DNA of 64,000 bases from Comamonadaceae bacterium 2FH (GTDB lineage Bacteria > Pseudomonadota > Gammaproteobacteria > Burkholderiales > Burkholderiaceae_C), in the NCBI GenBank assembly GCA_005503335.1, contig SCMQ01000030.1, positions 1 to 64,000 on the forward strand, written 5' to 3'. Position numbers and translations under genes: made by a program. A model generated the notes under the pieces. It was not told where the DNA came from. It searched no databases and saw nothing but the letters and a program-made list of their open reading frames with translations. Positions 29,141 through 38,830 of the stretch are shown one piece after another; within the stretch, counting starts at the first letter, position 1; every line of letters begins with the position of its first letter.

Positions 29141-30118
29141 ATGGAAATCTTCGACTACGACAACATCCTGCTGCTGCCGCGCAAGTGCCGCGTGGACAGC
29201 CGCGCCGAATGCGACGCCGGCGTGACGCTGGGCGGGCGGCGCTTTCGCATCCCGGTGGTGCCGGCCAACATGAAGACCGTGGTCGACGAGGCCCTGTGCG
29301 CCTGGCTGGCCCAGAACGGCTACTTCTACGTGATGCACCGCTTCGACCTGGACAACCTGGCCTTCGTGCGCGAGATGCGCGCGCGCGGCGCCTACGCCTC
29401 GATCTCGCTGGGCGTGAAGGCGGCCGACTACGCCACCGTGGACCAGCTCGCGGCCGAGGGCCTGGCGCCCGACTACGTCACCATCGACATCGCCCATGGC
29501 CATGCCGACAGCGTGCAGCGCATGATCCGCCACCTCAAGGACCAGCTGCCCCAGAGCTTCGTGATCGCCGGCAACGTGGGCACGCCCGAGGCCGTGATCG
29601 ACCTGGAGAACTGGGGCGCCGACGCGACCAAGGTCGGCATAGGCCCGGGCAAGGTCTGCATCACGCGCATGAAGACCGGCTTCGGCACCGGCGGCTGGCA
29701 GCTGTCCGCACTCAAATGGTGCGCACGCGTGGCCACCAAACCCATCATCGCCGACGGGGGCATACGCGAGCATGGCGACATCGCCAAGTCGATCCGCTTC
29801 GGCGCCACCCTGGTCATGGTCGGCGCGCTGCTGGCCGGCCACGAGGAGAGCCCCGGCCAGACCGTGGAGGTCGATGGCCAGCGCTACAAGGAGTACTACG
29901 GCTCGGCCAGCGACTTCAACAAGGGCGAGTACCGCCATGTCGAAGGCAAGCGCATCCTCGAGCCCGTCAAGGGCCGGCTGGCCGACACCCTGGTCGAGAT
30001 GGAGCAGGACCTGCAGAGCTCGATCAGCTACGCCGGCGGCCGCCAGCTGATGGACATCCGCAAGGTCAACTACGTGATCCTGGGCGGCGACAACGCGGGC
30101 GAGCATCTGCTGATGTGA
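29141..30118 (+). CDS. guaC: GMP reductase
   Basis: A 325-residue IMPDH/GMPR-family enzyme that reduces GMP to IMP with NADPH in purine salvage. The active-site loop is [17 protein letters not shown] with C173 as catalytic cysteine. Phosphate-binding [27 protein letters not shown] and the C-terminal [18 protein letters not shown] are typical. The start at 29141 ([13 protein letters not shown]) has AGGAG upstream and matches the short GuaC form lacking CBS domains. It is convergent with the alpha-E gene; a GC-rich hairpin lies in the gap. Confidence 0.95.
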   Translation: MEIFDYDNILLLPRKCRVDSRAECDAGVTLGGRRFRIPVVPANMKTVVDEALCAWLAQNGYFYVMHRFDLDNLAFVREMRARGAYASISLGVKAADYATVDQLAAEGLAPDYVTIDIAHGHADSVQRMIRHLKDQLPQSFVIAGNVGTPEAVIDLENWGADATKVGIGPGKVCITRMKTGFGTGGWQLSALKWCARVATKPIIADGGIREHGDIAKSIRFGATLVMVGALLAGHEESPGQTVEVDGQRYKEYYGSASDFNKGEYRHVEGKRILEPVKGRLADTLVEMEQDLQSSISYAGGRQLMDIRKVNYVILGGDNAGEHLLM

Positions 30119-30122
30119 GCGC

Positions 30123-30138
30123 CGCCCGGCGACGGGCG
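30123..30138. terminator. GC hairpin between convergent guaC and alpha-E genes
   Basis: CGCCCG-GCGA-CGGGCG forms a perfect 6-base stem in the 21-base gap between the two stops. It has no U-tract, so terminator function is only suggested by position. Confidence 0.4.
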
Positions 30139-30139
30139 A

Positions 30140-31099
30140 TCAGGCCGTCACCGGCAGCAGGAACTCCTGGCTGATGCGGCTGCCCAGCCCGTTCACGCGG
30201 TCCAGGAACTGCGTGAGGAAGGCGTGCAGGCCGGTGGACAGGATCTCGTCGATGCGGCTGAACTGCAGGTCGGCGCGCAGCTTGCCCGCGTGGCGCAGGG
30301 CCTCGCTGCAGGGGTCGCCGGCGACCAGGCGCAGGTTGGCCACCACCTCGTTCAGGCTGGCGAGCAGCGAACGCGGCATGTCCGGGCGCAGGATCAGCAG
30401 CTCGGCCACGCGCTCGGGCCGGATCACGTCGCGATAGACCTTGCGGTAGACCTCGAAGCCGCTGACGCTGCGCAGGATGGCGCTCCAGTGGTAGAAGTCG
30501 TACTCCTGGTCCTTGCCGTTGGCCGTGCCGTAGAAGTCGCTCTCCACCGCGTGGAACTTCACGTCGACCAGGCGTGCCGTGTTGTCGGCGCGCTCGAGGA
30601 AGGTGCCCAGGCGCATGAAGTGCAGGGACTCGTCCATCAGCATGGTGCCCACGGTGACGCCGCGCGAGAGGTGCGAGCGGAACTTCACCCACTCGAAGAA
30701 CTCGCCGGGGTCGCGCTCGAACTCGCCGCTCTTGAACATGCGGCCCAGCTCCAGCCAGGTCTGGTTCTGCGTTTCCCAGACCTCGGTGGTCAGCGTGCCG
30801 CGCACGGCGCGAGCGTTCTCGCGCGCGGCGCGCAGGCAGGACACGATGGACGAAGGGTTGTCCTCGTCCTTGACCATGAAGCCCATCACCTTCTCGGCCG
30901 TGACGTCGCCGTACAGCGCCTGGTAGGAAGGCAGCAGCTCGCTGATCGACAGCAGACCCTGCCAGCCCAGCTGGGCCACGGCCGCCGACTGCGGCAGCAG
31001 CGAGGTCTCGTAGTTCACGTTGAGCATGCGGGCGGTGTTTTCGGCCCGCTCCGTGTAGCGGTTCATCCAGTACAGATGGTCGGCAGTGCGGCTCAGCAT
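30140..31099 (-). CDS. Alpha-E domain protein (DUF403), stand-alone
   Basis: A 319-residue all-helical protein. It starts with the family hallmark MLSRTADHLYWMNRYTERAENTARMLNVNYE and continues with conserved helices (NARAVRGTLTTEVWETQNQTWLEL, MRLGTFLERADNTARLVDVKFH). Alpha-E proteins occur with circularly permuted ATP-grasp ligases and transglutaminase-like peptidases in predicted peptide-tagging operons; their biochemical role is unknown. It lies 10 bases after the matching ATP-grasp gene. It is the paralogue of the C-terminal half of the fusion at 38831-41470. Confidence 0.92.
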   Translation of the reverse strand: MLSRTADHLYWMNRYTERAENTARMLNVNYETSLLPQSAAVAQLGWQGLLSISELLPSYQALYGDVTAEKVMGFMVKDEDNPSSIVSCLRAARENARAVRGTLTTEVWETQNQTWLELGRMFKSGEFERDPGEFFEWVKFRSHLSRGVTVGTMLMDESLHFMRLGTFLERADNTARLVDVKFHAVESDFYGTANGKDQEYDFYHWSAILRSVSGFEVYRKVYRDVIRPERVAELLILRPDMPRSLLASLNEVVANLRLVAGDPCSEALRHAGKLRADLQFSRIDEILSTGLHAFLTQFLDRVNGLGSRISQEFLLPVTA

Positions 31100-31109
31100 C
31101 TCGTCCCCC

Positions 31110-32645
31110 TCACACTTCGAGAATCCAGGTGTCCTTGGTGCCGCCGCCCTGCGACGAGTTGACCACCAGCGAGCCGTCCTTCAGGGCCACGCGCGTGAGG
31201 CCGCCCGGCACCATCTGCACCTCCTTGCCCGACAGCACGAAGGGCCGCAGGTCGATGTGGCGCGGCGCGACGCCGGCCTCGACGAAGGTCGGGCAGCTCG
31301 ACAGGCTCAGCGTGGGCTGGGCGATGTAGCCCGAAGGGTTGGCGCGCACGGCCTGGCCGAAGGCCTCGATCTCGGCCTGGGTGGCGGCCGGGCCCACCAG
31401 CATGCCGTAGCCGCCGGCGCCGTGCACCTCCTTGACCACCAGGTCCTTGAGGTTGGCCAGCACGTACTTGAGGTCCTCGGGGTCGCGGCACATCCAGGTC
31501 GGCACGTTGCTCAGGATGGGCTTCTCACCGAGGTAGAACTCGATCATCTTGGGCACATAGGGATAGATCGACTTGTCGTCGGCCACGCCCGTGCCCACGG
31601 CATTGCAGATCACCACATGGCCCTTGCGGTAGGCCTCCATGAGCCCGGCGCAGCCCAGGGTGGAGCCGGGCCGGAACACCTGCGGGTCCAGGAAGTCGTC
31701 GTCCACCCGGCGGTAGATCACGTCCACCTGCTTGGGGCCGCGCGTGGTGCGCATGTAGACGAAGTCGTCCTTGACGAACAGGTCCTGGCCCTCGACCAGT
31801 TCCACGCCCATCTGCTGCGCCAGGAAGGCATGCTCGAAGTAGGCGCTGTTGTACATGCCGGGCGTGAGCACCACCACCGTGGGCTCGGCCGTGATGGCGG
31901 GGCTGGACGCGCGCAGGGTCTCCAGTAGCAGGTCGGGGTAATGCGCGACCGGCGCCACGCGGTGCGCGCTGAACAGCTCGGGGAACAGGCGCATCATCAT
32001 CTTGCGGTCCTCCAGCATGTAGGAGACGCCGCTGGGCACGCGCAGGTTGTCCTCGAGCACGTAGTACTCGCCCTCGCCGCGCGCGTTGGGGGCGCGCACG
32101 ATGTCGATGCCGCTGATGTGAGAATAAATCTGGTTGGGCACGTCCACGCCCATCATCTGCGGACGGAACTGCGCGTTGTGCATGACCTGGTCGGCGGGGA
32201 TCACGCCCGCGCGCAGGATCTCCTGCTCGTGGTAGACGTCGTGGATGAAGCGGTTCAGCGCCGTCACGCGCTGCACCAGGCCCTGCTCCATCCCGGCCCA
32301 CTCATGGGCCGGGATGATGCGCGGGATCAAGTCGAAGGGGATCAGCCGCTCGGTGCCCGCGCCATCTTCATCCTTGGCGCCATAGACGGCAAAGGTGATG
32401 CCCACGCGGCGGAAGATCATCTCCGCCTCTTCGCGGCGCGCCCTCATCACGTCGGCGCTCTGGCGCGACAACCACTGGGCGTAAGTCCTGTAGTGCTCGC
32501 GGACCTCCGACCCCAGTGACTGAACCTGCGATTGCGACTGTGACTGCGACTGCGTCTGACTCTGCGCCGCGCCCTGCCCCTGGCTTTGCGACTGGCTCTG
32601 CCCGGCGGGGGCCAGCGTGGTGTACATCTCGTCGAATTTCTGCAT
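31110..32645 (-). CDS. Circularly permuted type 2 ATP-grasp protein (DUF404/407)
   Basis: A 511-residue predicted peptide or amide ligase. After MQKFDEMYTTLAP comes an unusual low-complexity stretch at residues 14-42 made largely of Ser-Gln repeats, then the conserved domain: TFAVYG, IIPAHEWAGMEQGLVQRVTALNRFIHDVY, VLEDNLRVPSGVSYMLEDRK, VVLTPGMYNSAYFEHAFLA, DVIYRRVDDDFLDPQVFRPGSTLG and the C-terminal GGLTRVALKDGSLVVNSSQGGGTKDTWI. GGAG precedes the ATG at 32645. It is the split counterpart of the fused protein at 38831-41470. ATP-dependent carboxylate-amine ligation is predicted from the fold; the product is unknown. Confidence 0.92.
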   Translation of the reverse strand: MQKFDEMYTTLAPAGQSQSQSQGQGAAQSQTQSQSQSQSQVQSLGSEVREHYRTYAQWLSRQSADVMRARREEAEMIFRRVGITFAVYGAKDEDGAGTERLIPFDLIPRIIPAHEWAGMEQGLVQRVTALNRFIHDVYHEQEILRAGVIPADQVMHNAQFRPQMMGVDVPNQIYSHISGIDIVRAPNARGEGEYYVLEDNLRVPSGVSYMLEDRKMMMRLFPELFSAHRVAPVAHYPDLLLETLRASSPAITAEPTVVVLTPGMYNSAYFEHAFLAQQMGVELVEGQDLFVKDDFVYMRTTRGPKQVDVIYRRVDDDFLDPQVFRPGSTLGCAGLMEAYRKGHVVICNAVGTGVADDKSIYPYVPKMIEFYLGEKPILSNVPTWMCRDPEDLKYVLANLKDLVVKEVHGAGGYGMLVGPAATQAEIEAFGQAVRANPSGYIAQPTLSLSSCPTFVEAGVAPRHIDLRPFVLSGKEVQMVPGGLTRVALKDGSLVVNSSQGGGTKDTWILEV

Positions 32646-32700
32646 GCCGCTTTCTCCTGCCGTCAGGGTAGCAAGTTCTGGGCCCGCGCGCGATAGTTCA

Positions 32701-35187
32701 TCAGTCGGGCAGACGGTGATGCCAGTATCGCGCAGCCTGCTCGCGCTCGCAGCGCACCAGGCCGGGGGCGCTGCTGGACCAGCGCGCCGCACCGCAGCCA
32801 GCGGACTGGATGACGCGGATGTTTCGCTCGCTGTAACGCCCCATCACTGGCGCGGCCGGATGGCCGAAGCGATTGCGGTAGCCCGCCTGCACCAGGGCCA
32901 GCCGAGGCTGGACCGCGTCCAGAAACGCCGGCGTCGACGAGGTCTTGCTGCCATGGTGGGGCACCAGCAGCAGGTCGGCGCGCAGCGGCGCGGCAGCCGC
33001 CACCAGCCGGGCTTCCTGGGCCGCCTCGATGTCGCCCGGCAGCAGCGCGGCGTGACGGCCGTTGTCAATGCGCAGCACGCAGCTCAAGGCGTTGGATTTC
33101 TGCGTCAGGCCCTCGTCGCCCGGCTGGGGATGCAGCAGCTCGAAACGCACGCCGTCCCAGTCCCAGCGCTGGCCCGCCTCGCAGCGCGAGGCTGGTCGCA
33201 AGGCCTGCAGTTCATGGTCCGCCGCCAGCGATCCGGTCAGTGCCGCCTGCGGCTGCATGGCCAGCACGGCGCGCGCACCGCCGGTGTGGTCGGTATCGCG
33301 GTGGCTCAGCATCAGCGTGTCGACACGCTCGCCCAGCGCCCGCAGCAAGGGCACCAGCACGCGGTGGCCCGCGTCGCTTTCGGCAGAGAAACGCGGCCCG
33401 GCGTCGTAGACCAGCGTGTGGCTGGCGGTGCGCACGATGACGGCATTGCCCTGGCCGACGTCGGCGGCCAGCAGTTCGAACTGGCCCGCCGCGGGACGCG
33501 GCGCCTGCCACAGCAGCGCCGGCAGCAGCAGAGGCAGGCCCAGCACGCGCAGCCGCCAGGGTAGGCGCATGGCCAGCAGGGCCCCGCCCGCGACGCCCGC
33601 CGCGCCGGCCCACAGCGCCGGCGCAGGCGTGGACAGCGTCGCGAACGGCAGGCCGGCCAGCCACTGCAGGCCGGCCGCCAGCGGGCGCAGCGCCGCGGCC
33701 GCCATGTCCCACAGGGGCGGCACCAGCACACCGCACAGCGCCAGCGGCGTGAGCACCCAGGTCACCCAGGGAATGGCGATCAGGTTGGCCAGCAGGCCGA
33801 CCAGAGAGACTTGGCCGAACAGCAGCAGCGACAGCGGCGTGAGCGCCAGGCTCACCACCCATTGCTCGCGCAGCAGGGTCGCCGCCGCGGCGGCCGCGCG
33901 CGCGGACAGGCTGCCCGCCTCGGACCAGGGGCGATCGAGATCCGCGGCCTCGTCCCCGCGGGCCTCGACGCGGGCCGCGAACAGCACGCCCACGGCGACG
34001 AAGCTGAGCCAGAAGCCGGCCTGCAGCAGGGCCCAGGGATCGATGGCCACCACCACCGCGCAGGCCAGCAGCCAGACCAGCGGCCAGGGCCATTGCCGCG
34101 CCGTCAGGCGCAGCGCGCTCACGGCGAGCAGCATCCACACGGTGCGCTGGGCCGGCACGCCCCAGCCGCTGAACAGCGCATAGGCCGTGGCCAGGGCCAC
34201 GCCGCCGAGCAGTGCCGCCTGCGGCGCGGGCAGCCACAGGCAGCAGCGCCAGCCCCAGCGCGCGGTGCGCCGCCACAGCGCGCCCACCCCCGCCATCGCC
34301 ACCCAGGCGAACAGCGTGATGTGCAGGCCCGAGATGCTCATCAGGTGGGCCACGCCGGTGGCGCGGAACATGTCCCAGTCGGCCCGGTCTATCGCCCCCT
34401 GGTCGCCGGTCACCAGCGCCGCCAGCACGCCCGCGCGGCGCAGCGCTGCATCCGGCGCCTCGTCCGAGCCGGCGGACCCGAGGCGCGCGAAGATGGCGTC
34501 GCGCACCGTCTGGCGCGCCCGCTCCAGCGGATGGCGCCAGGTCTCGCCCAGGCGCTGCGGCGGCGGGTCCTTGGGCCCGGCGCGCACGTAGCCGCTGGCC
34601 TGCAGGCCCTGCTCCCAGAGCCAGAGCTCGTAGTCGAAACCATGGGGGTTGAGGTTGCCGTGCGGCGCCTTCAGGCGCAGGCGCAGCTGCCAGCGCTCGC
34701 CGGCGCGCAGCTCGGCCGGCTGGCGCTCTGGCGAGGCCGCGCCGTCCGACACGCCGCCCCACCAGCCCAGGTAGAGCTGGGGCGGCAGGCTCACGGGCGC
34801 CTGGTCCAGGCGGGCCGACTCGACCTCGAAGCGAAAACGCAGGCCGCCTTCGTTGCGCTGCGGCATGGCGGCCACCACGCCGCTCACGTCGAGGTCGCGC
34901 CCCTCCAGCGCCGGATCCAGCTGGCGCTGCGCGATGGCGCCGGCACGCAGCCCGGTCAGGGCGAAGCCCATGGCCAGGGCCGCGCACAGCAGCCAGCCTA
35001 GGCCCCGCGCGCGCAGGCCGCTCGAGCCGGCCAGCAGCAGTGCCGGTAAGAGCCCAACGGCGTAGGCCCAGGCGGGCCAGAGCGCGGGCTGCTGCAACTG
35101 CAGCGCCGTGCCCATCACAAAGCCGGCCAGCGCCGGCCCCAAGCCGCCGGCGCGCGCGCCCTCCGCTGTGCTGTGCGTTTCCTGCAT
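32701..35187 (-). CDS. comEC: ComEC/Rec2-family DNA uptake channel
   Basis: An 828-residue membrane protein for transport of single-stranded DNA in natural transformation. An N-terminal OB-like DUF4131 segment (DLDVSGVVAAMPQRNEGGLRFRFEVES) is followed by the competence domain (GVLAALVTGDQGAIDRADWDMFRATGVAHLMSISGLHITLF) with many helices, then a C-terminal metallo-beta-lactamase-like domain (LLAADVGQGNAVIVRT, MLSHRDTDHTGGARAVL, LLVPHHGSKTSST). The start MQETHST at 35187 is chosen over a far upstream codon. It lies between the two halves of the ATP-grasp system, a placement with no obvious link. Confidence 0.92.
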   Translation of the reverse strand: MQETHSTAEGARAGGLGPALAGFVMGTALQLQQPALWPAWAYAVGLLPALLLAGSSGLRARGLGWLLCAALAMGFALTGLRAGAIAQRQLDPALEGRDLDVSGVVAAMPQRNEGGLRFRFEVESARLDQAPVSLPPQLYLGWWGGVSDGAASPERQPAELRAGERWQLRLRLKAPHGNLNPHGFDYELWLWEQGLQASGYVRAGPKDPPPQRLGETWRHPLERARQTVRDAIFARLGSAGSDEAPDAALRRAGVLAALVTGDQGAIDRADWDMFRATGVAHLMSISGLHITLFAWVAMAGVGALWRRTARWGWRCCLWLPAPQAALLGGVALATAYALFSGWGVPAQRTVWMLLAVSALRLTARQWPWPLVWLLACAVVVAIDPWALLQAGFWLSFVAVGVLFAARVEARGDEAADLDRPWSEAGSLSARAAAAAATLLREQWVVSLALTPLSLLLFGQVSLVGLLANLIAIPWVTWVLTPLALCGVLVPPLWDMAAAALRPLAAGLQWLAGLPFATLSTPAPALWAGAAGVAGGALLAMRLPWRLRVLGLPLLLPALLWQAPRPAAGQFELLAADVGQGNAVIVRTASHTLVYDAGPRFSAESDAGHRVLVPLLRALGERVDTLMLSHRDTDHTGGARAVLAMQPQAALTGSLAADHELQALRPASRCEAGQRWDWDGVRFELLHPQPGDEGLTQKSNALSCVLRIDNGRHAALLPGDIEAAQEARLVAAAAPLRADLLLVPHHGSKTSSTPAFLDAVQPRLALVQAGYRNRFGHPAAPVMGRYSERNIRVIQSAGCGAARWSSSAPGLVRCEREQAARYWHHRLPD

Positions 35188-35296
35188 GAATGGATGCCGA
35201 ACCGGCCTGAAGACTTGTGCGTCGGCTGGCTCGGGTCTTGCTAGTATGCCTGTGCGGCTGCCTTCCGCACAGCCGCCCAAGGAAAGCGAGACGCGC

Positions 35297-38200
35297 ATGT
35301 CCATTCACGTCGCCCTGAGCCACGTCACCCACTACCAGTACGACCGCCCGGTCGGCCTCGGCCCGCAGGTCGTACGCCTGCGCCCGGCGCCGCATTGCCG
35401 CAGCGAGGTCATCTCCTATTCGCTGCGCATAGCGCCCGGCACGCATTTCATCAACTGGCAGCAGGACCCGTTCGCCAACTACCAGGCCCGCCTGGTCTTT
35501 CCGGACAAGACCACCGAGTTCAAGGTCACCGTCGACCTGGTGGTCGAGATGGCGGTCTACAACCCGTTCGACTTCTTCCTGGAGCCCGAGGCCGAGCACT
35601 TTCCGTTCAGCTACAGCGCCGCAACCAAGCAGGAGCTCGGCCCCTACCTCGCCACCGAGCCGCTCACGCCCCGGGTCAAGGCCTATCTCGACAAGGTCGA
35701 CCGCAGCAAGATGCGCACGATCGATTTCCTGGTCAAGCTGAACCAGCAGCTGCATGGCGACATCCGCTACCTGATCCGCATGGAACCCGGCGTGCAGACG
35801 CCCGAGGAAACGCTGGCCAAGGCCAGTGGCTCCTGCCGCGACTCGGGCTGGCTGCTGGTGCAGCTGCTGCGCCATTGCGGCCTGGCGGCGCGCTTCGTCT
35901 CGGGCTACCTGATCCAGCTCACGCCGGACGTCAAGGCGCTCGACGGCCCCAGCGGCACCGAGGTCGACTTCACCGACCTGCACGCCTGGTGCGAGGTCTA
36001 CCTGCCCGGCGCGGGCTGGGTCGGCCTGGACCCGACCTCGGGCCTGCTCGCGGGCGAAGGCCATGTTCCGCTGGCCTGCACGCCGCAGCCATCGAGCGCC
36101 GCCCCGGTGGAGGGCGCGGTCGATGAATGCGAGGTGACGTTCAGCCACCACATGCAGGTCACGCGCATCCACGAGTCGCCGCGCGTGACCAAGCCCTACA
36201 CCGAGGCCCAGTGGGAGCAGGTCATGCAGCTGGGCGAGGCGGTGGACCGGCGGCTGCAGGCCGGCGACGTGCGCCTGACCATGGGCGGCGAGCCCACCTT
36301 CGTCTCGACCTCGGACCGCGACGCGGCCGAATGGAACACCGACGCGCTCGGGCCCACCAAGCGCGGCTACGCCACCGAGCTGGTGCAGCGGCTGCGCGAG
36401 GAATACGGCCAGGGCGGCTTCCTGCACTTCGGCCAGGGCAAGTGGTATCCCGGCGAGCAGCTGCCGCGCTGGGCGCTGTCGATCTACTGGCGCGCCGACG
36501 GCCAGCCGCTGTGGCACAACCCGGCCCTGTTCGCCGACGAGCGCGAGCCGGCGGCCTACACCAGCGAGGACGCGCAGCGCTTCACCCAGGCGCTGGCGCG
36601 CAGGCTGGGCCTGTCCGACGCCCACATCGAGCCCGGCTACGAGGACGCCTGGTACTACCTGTGGCGCGAGCGCCGCCTGCCCGTCAACGTGGACCCGTTC
36701 GATTCCAAGCTGGACGACGAGATGGAGCGCCAGCGCCTGCGCCGCGTGTTCGGCCAGAAGCTCGACGCGGTGGTCGGCTACGTGCTGCCCCTGCAGGCCA
36801 ATCCGCAGGACGGTTCCGACCCGGCCCTGGCGGGCACGGCCTGGTCCACCGGCCCCTGGTTCTTCCGCGACGGGCGCATGTACCTGATGCCCGGCGACTC
36901 GCCCATGGGCTACCGGCTGCCGCTCGACTCCCTGCCCTGGGTCAGCCAGGCCGACTACCCCTACCTGGTCGAGCAGGACCCCTACGCGCCGCGCGCGCCC
37001 CTGCCCCAGGCGGCCGAGCTGCGCGCCCAGTACGCCCCGCTGACGCCGGGCGGCGGTTTCGCCGAGGGCGGCACCGTGGCCGTGCAGGGCCAGGGCCACG
37101 CGCCGGGCGCAGGCCCGCGCGGCGCCCAGCGCGCCAACCTGCTGGGCCAGGCCCAGCCCTCGCACGCCAGCGCCGCCGCCGCCCATCTGCCGCAGCGCGG
37201 CGAGTCGGCGCCGGGGGTCACGCGCACCGCCCTGTGCGTGGAGGCGCGCGACCCCATGCGCGCCAGCGGCCCCAAGGCCGAGCGCGAGCATGGCGGCAAG
37301 AGCGGCATGCTCTACGTCTTCATGCCGCCGCTGGCGCGCCTGGAGGACTACCTGGACCTGCTGGCCGCGATCGAGGCCACGGCCGAGGGGCTGGGCCTGA
37401 AGATCGTGCTCGAGGGCTACCCGCCGCCGCGCGACCCGCGCCTGAAACTGCTGCAGGTCACGCCCGACCCCGGCGTCATCGAGGTCAACATCCACCCCGC
37501 CCACAGCTGGCAGGAGCTGGTGCAGCACACCGAGTTCCTCTACGATGCGGCGTTCCAGAGCCGGCTGTCGGCCGAGAAGTTCATGACCGACGGCCGCCAC
37601 ACCGGCACCGGCGGCGGCAACCATTTCGTGCTCGGCGGCGCCACGCCGGCCGACAGCCCCTTCCTGCGCCGGCCCGAGCTGCTGGCCAGCCTGATCCTCT
37701 ACTGGCACAACCACCCTTCGCTGAGCTACCTGTTCAGCGGCCTGTTCATCGGCCCCACCAGCCAGGCGCCGCGCGTGGACGAGGCGCGCAACGACCAGCT
37801 CTACGAGCTGGAGATCGCGCTGCGCGAGATCCACGCGAGCAGGGCAAAACACAAGGACCACATGCCGCCGTGGCTGGTCGACCGCACCTTGCGGAACATC
37901 CTGGTCGACGTCACCGGCAACACCCACCGCAGCGAGTTCTGCATCGACAAGCTCTACTCGCCCGACTCGGCCACCGGCCGCCTGGGCCTGCTGGAGCTGC
38001 GCGCCTTCGAGATGCCGCCGCACGCGCGCATGAGCATCGTGCAGCAGCTCTTGCTGCGCGCCCTGGTGGCCCGCTTCTGGGACCAGCCCTACCTGGCCCC
38101 CGTCACGCGCTGGGGCACCGAGCTGCACAACCGCTTCCTGCTGCCCAGCTTCGTGCAGATGGACTTCGCCGACGTGCTGGCCGAGCTGCGCCAGGCCGGC

Positions 38201-38794
38201 TTCGACTTCGACCAAGCCTGGTTCGCGCCCCACTTCGAGTTCCGCTTCCCGCGGGTCGGCCAGCTGCAGAGCATGGGCATGTCGCTCACGCTGCGCAACG
38301 CGCTCGAGCCCTGGCATGTGATGGGCGAGGAAGGCGCCAGCGGCGCCACGGTGCGCTACGTGGACTCGTCGCTCGAGCGCATCGAGCTGCGCGTCACCGG
38401 CCTGAACCCCAGCCGCCACGCCATCACCTGCAACGGCCGCGCCCTGCCCCTGCAACCCACCGGCACCACGGGCGAGTATGTGGCCGGCGTGCGCTACAAG
38501 GCCTGGAACCCGCCCTCCTCGCTGCACCCCTCGATAGGCGTGCACGCGCCGCTGGCCTTCGACATCGTCGACACCTGGATGAAGCGCTCCCTGGGCGGCT
38601 GCCAGTACCACGTGACCCACCCGGGCGGCCTCAGCTACGACAGCTTCCCGGTCAACGCCTACGAGGCCGAGAGCCGGCGCCTGTCCCGCTTCTTCGAGAT
38701 GGGCCACACGCCGGGCGCGATCGACGTGCCGCCGGCCACCAGCGAGCTACCGGGCAGCCGCGAGTTCCCGTTCACGCTGGATCTCAGGCACTGA
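35297..38794 (+). CDS. Transglutaminase-like protein with C-terminal DUF2126
   Basis: A 1165-residue protein. The N-terminal 290 residues are a transglutaminase-like cysteine peptidase: start VALSHVTHYQYDRPV, catalytic C180 in ASGSCRDSGWLL, H229 in TDLHAWCEVYLPGAGW and D245 in GLDPTSG. The rest is the long DUF2126 domain (LTMGGEPTFVSTSDRD, GTGGGNHFVLGGATPADSPFLRRPELL, WHNHPSLSYLFSGLFIGPTSQAPRVDEAR), related to glutamine-synthetase-like or ATP-grasp ligases. About 80 residues near 580-660 are poorly conserved and Ala/Gly/Gln-rich. The gene is divergent from comEC and opens the second branch of the peptide-ligase-like system. Confidence 0.93.
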   Translation: MSIHVALSHVTHYQYDRPVGLGPQVVRLRPAPHCRSEVISYSLRIAPGTHFINWQQDPFANYQARLVFPDKTTEFKVTVDLVVEMAVYNPFDFFLEPEAEHFPFSYSAATKQELGPYLATEPLTPRVKAYLDKVDRSKMRTIDFLVKLNQQLHGDIRYLIRMEPGVQTPEETLAKASGSCRDSGWLLVQLLRHCGLAARFVSGYLIQLTPDVKALDGPSGTEVDFTDLHAWCEVYLPGAGWVGLDPTSGLLAGEGHVPLACTPQPSSAAPVEGAVDECEVTFSHHMQVTRIHESPRVTKPYTEAQWEQVMQLGEAVDRRLQAGDVRLTMGGEPTFVSTSDRDAAEWNTDALGPTKRGYATELVQRLREEYGQGGFLHFGQGKWYPGEQLPRWALSIYWRADGQPLWHNPALFADEREPAAYTSEDAQRFTQALARRLGLSDAHIEPGYEDAWYYLWRERRLPVNVDPFDSKLDDEMERQRLRRVFGQKLDAVVGYVLPLQANPQDGSDPALAGTAWSTGPWFFRDGRMYLMPGDSPMGYRLPLDSLPWVSQADYPYLVEQDPYAPRAPLPQAAELRAQYAPLTPGGGFAEGGTVAVQGQGHAPGAGPRGAQRANLLGQAQPSHASAAAAHLPQRGESAPGVTRTALCVEARDPMRASGPKAEREHGGKSGMLYVFMPPLARLEDYLDLLAAIEATAEGLGLKIVLEGYPPPRDPRLKLLQVTPDPGVIEVNIHPAHSWQELVQHTEFLYDAAFQSRLSAEKFMTDGRHTGTGGGNHFVLGGATPADSPFLRRPELLASLILYWHNHPSLSYLFSGLFIGPTSQAPRVDEARNDQLYELEIALREIHASRAKHKDHMPPWLVDRTLRNILVDVTGNTHRSEFCIDKLYSPDSATGRLGLLELRAFEMPPHARMSIVQQLLLRALVARFWDQPYLAPVTRWGTELHNRFLLPSFVQMDFADVLAELRQAGFDFDQAWFAPHFEFRFPRVGQLQSMGMSLTLRNALEPWHVMGEEGASGATVRYVDSSLERIELRVTGLNPSRHAITCNGRALPLQPTGTTGEYVAGVRYKAWNPPSSLHPSIGVHAPLAFDIVDTWMKRSLGGCQYHVTHPGGLSYDSFPVNAYEAESRRLSRFFEMGHTPGAIDVPPATSELPGSREFPFTLDLRH

Positions 38795-38830
38795 CGCGGG
38801 TGGCGGCACCGATGTAACAATACCGTCACT

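Noticed and set aside
32520-32600. Short tandem repeats as a CRISPR or minisatellite array
   Set aside because: The repeats are in frame within the ATP-grasp gene and encode a Ser-Gln tract; there are no spacers.
33212-38707. 1831-codon open frame on the minus strand opposite the transglutaminase-DUF2126 gene
   Set aside because: Its product is low-complexity, without recognisable motifs, and it lies antisense to a gene with clear catalytic residues. Long antisense frames are expected at this GC content.
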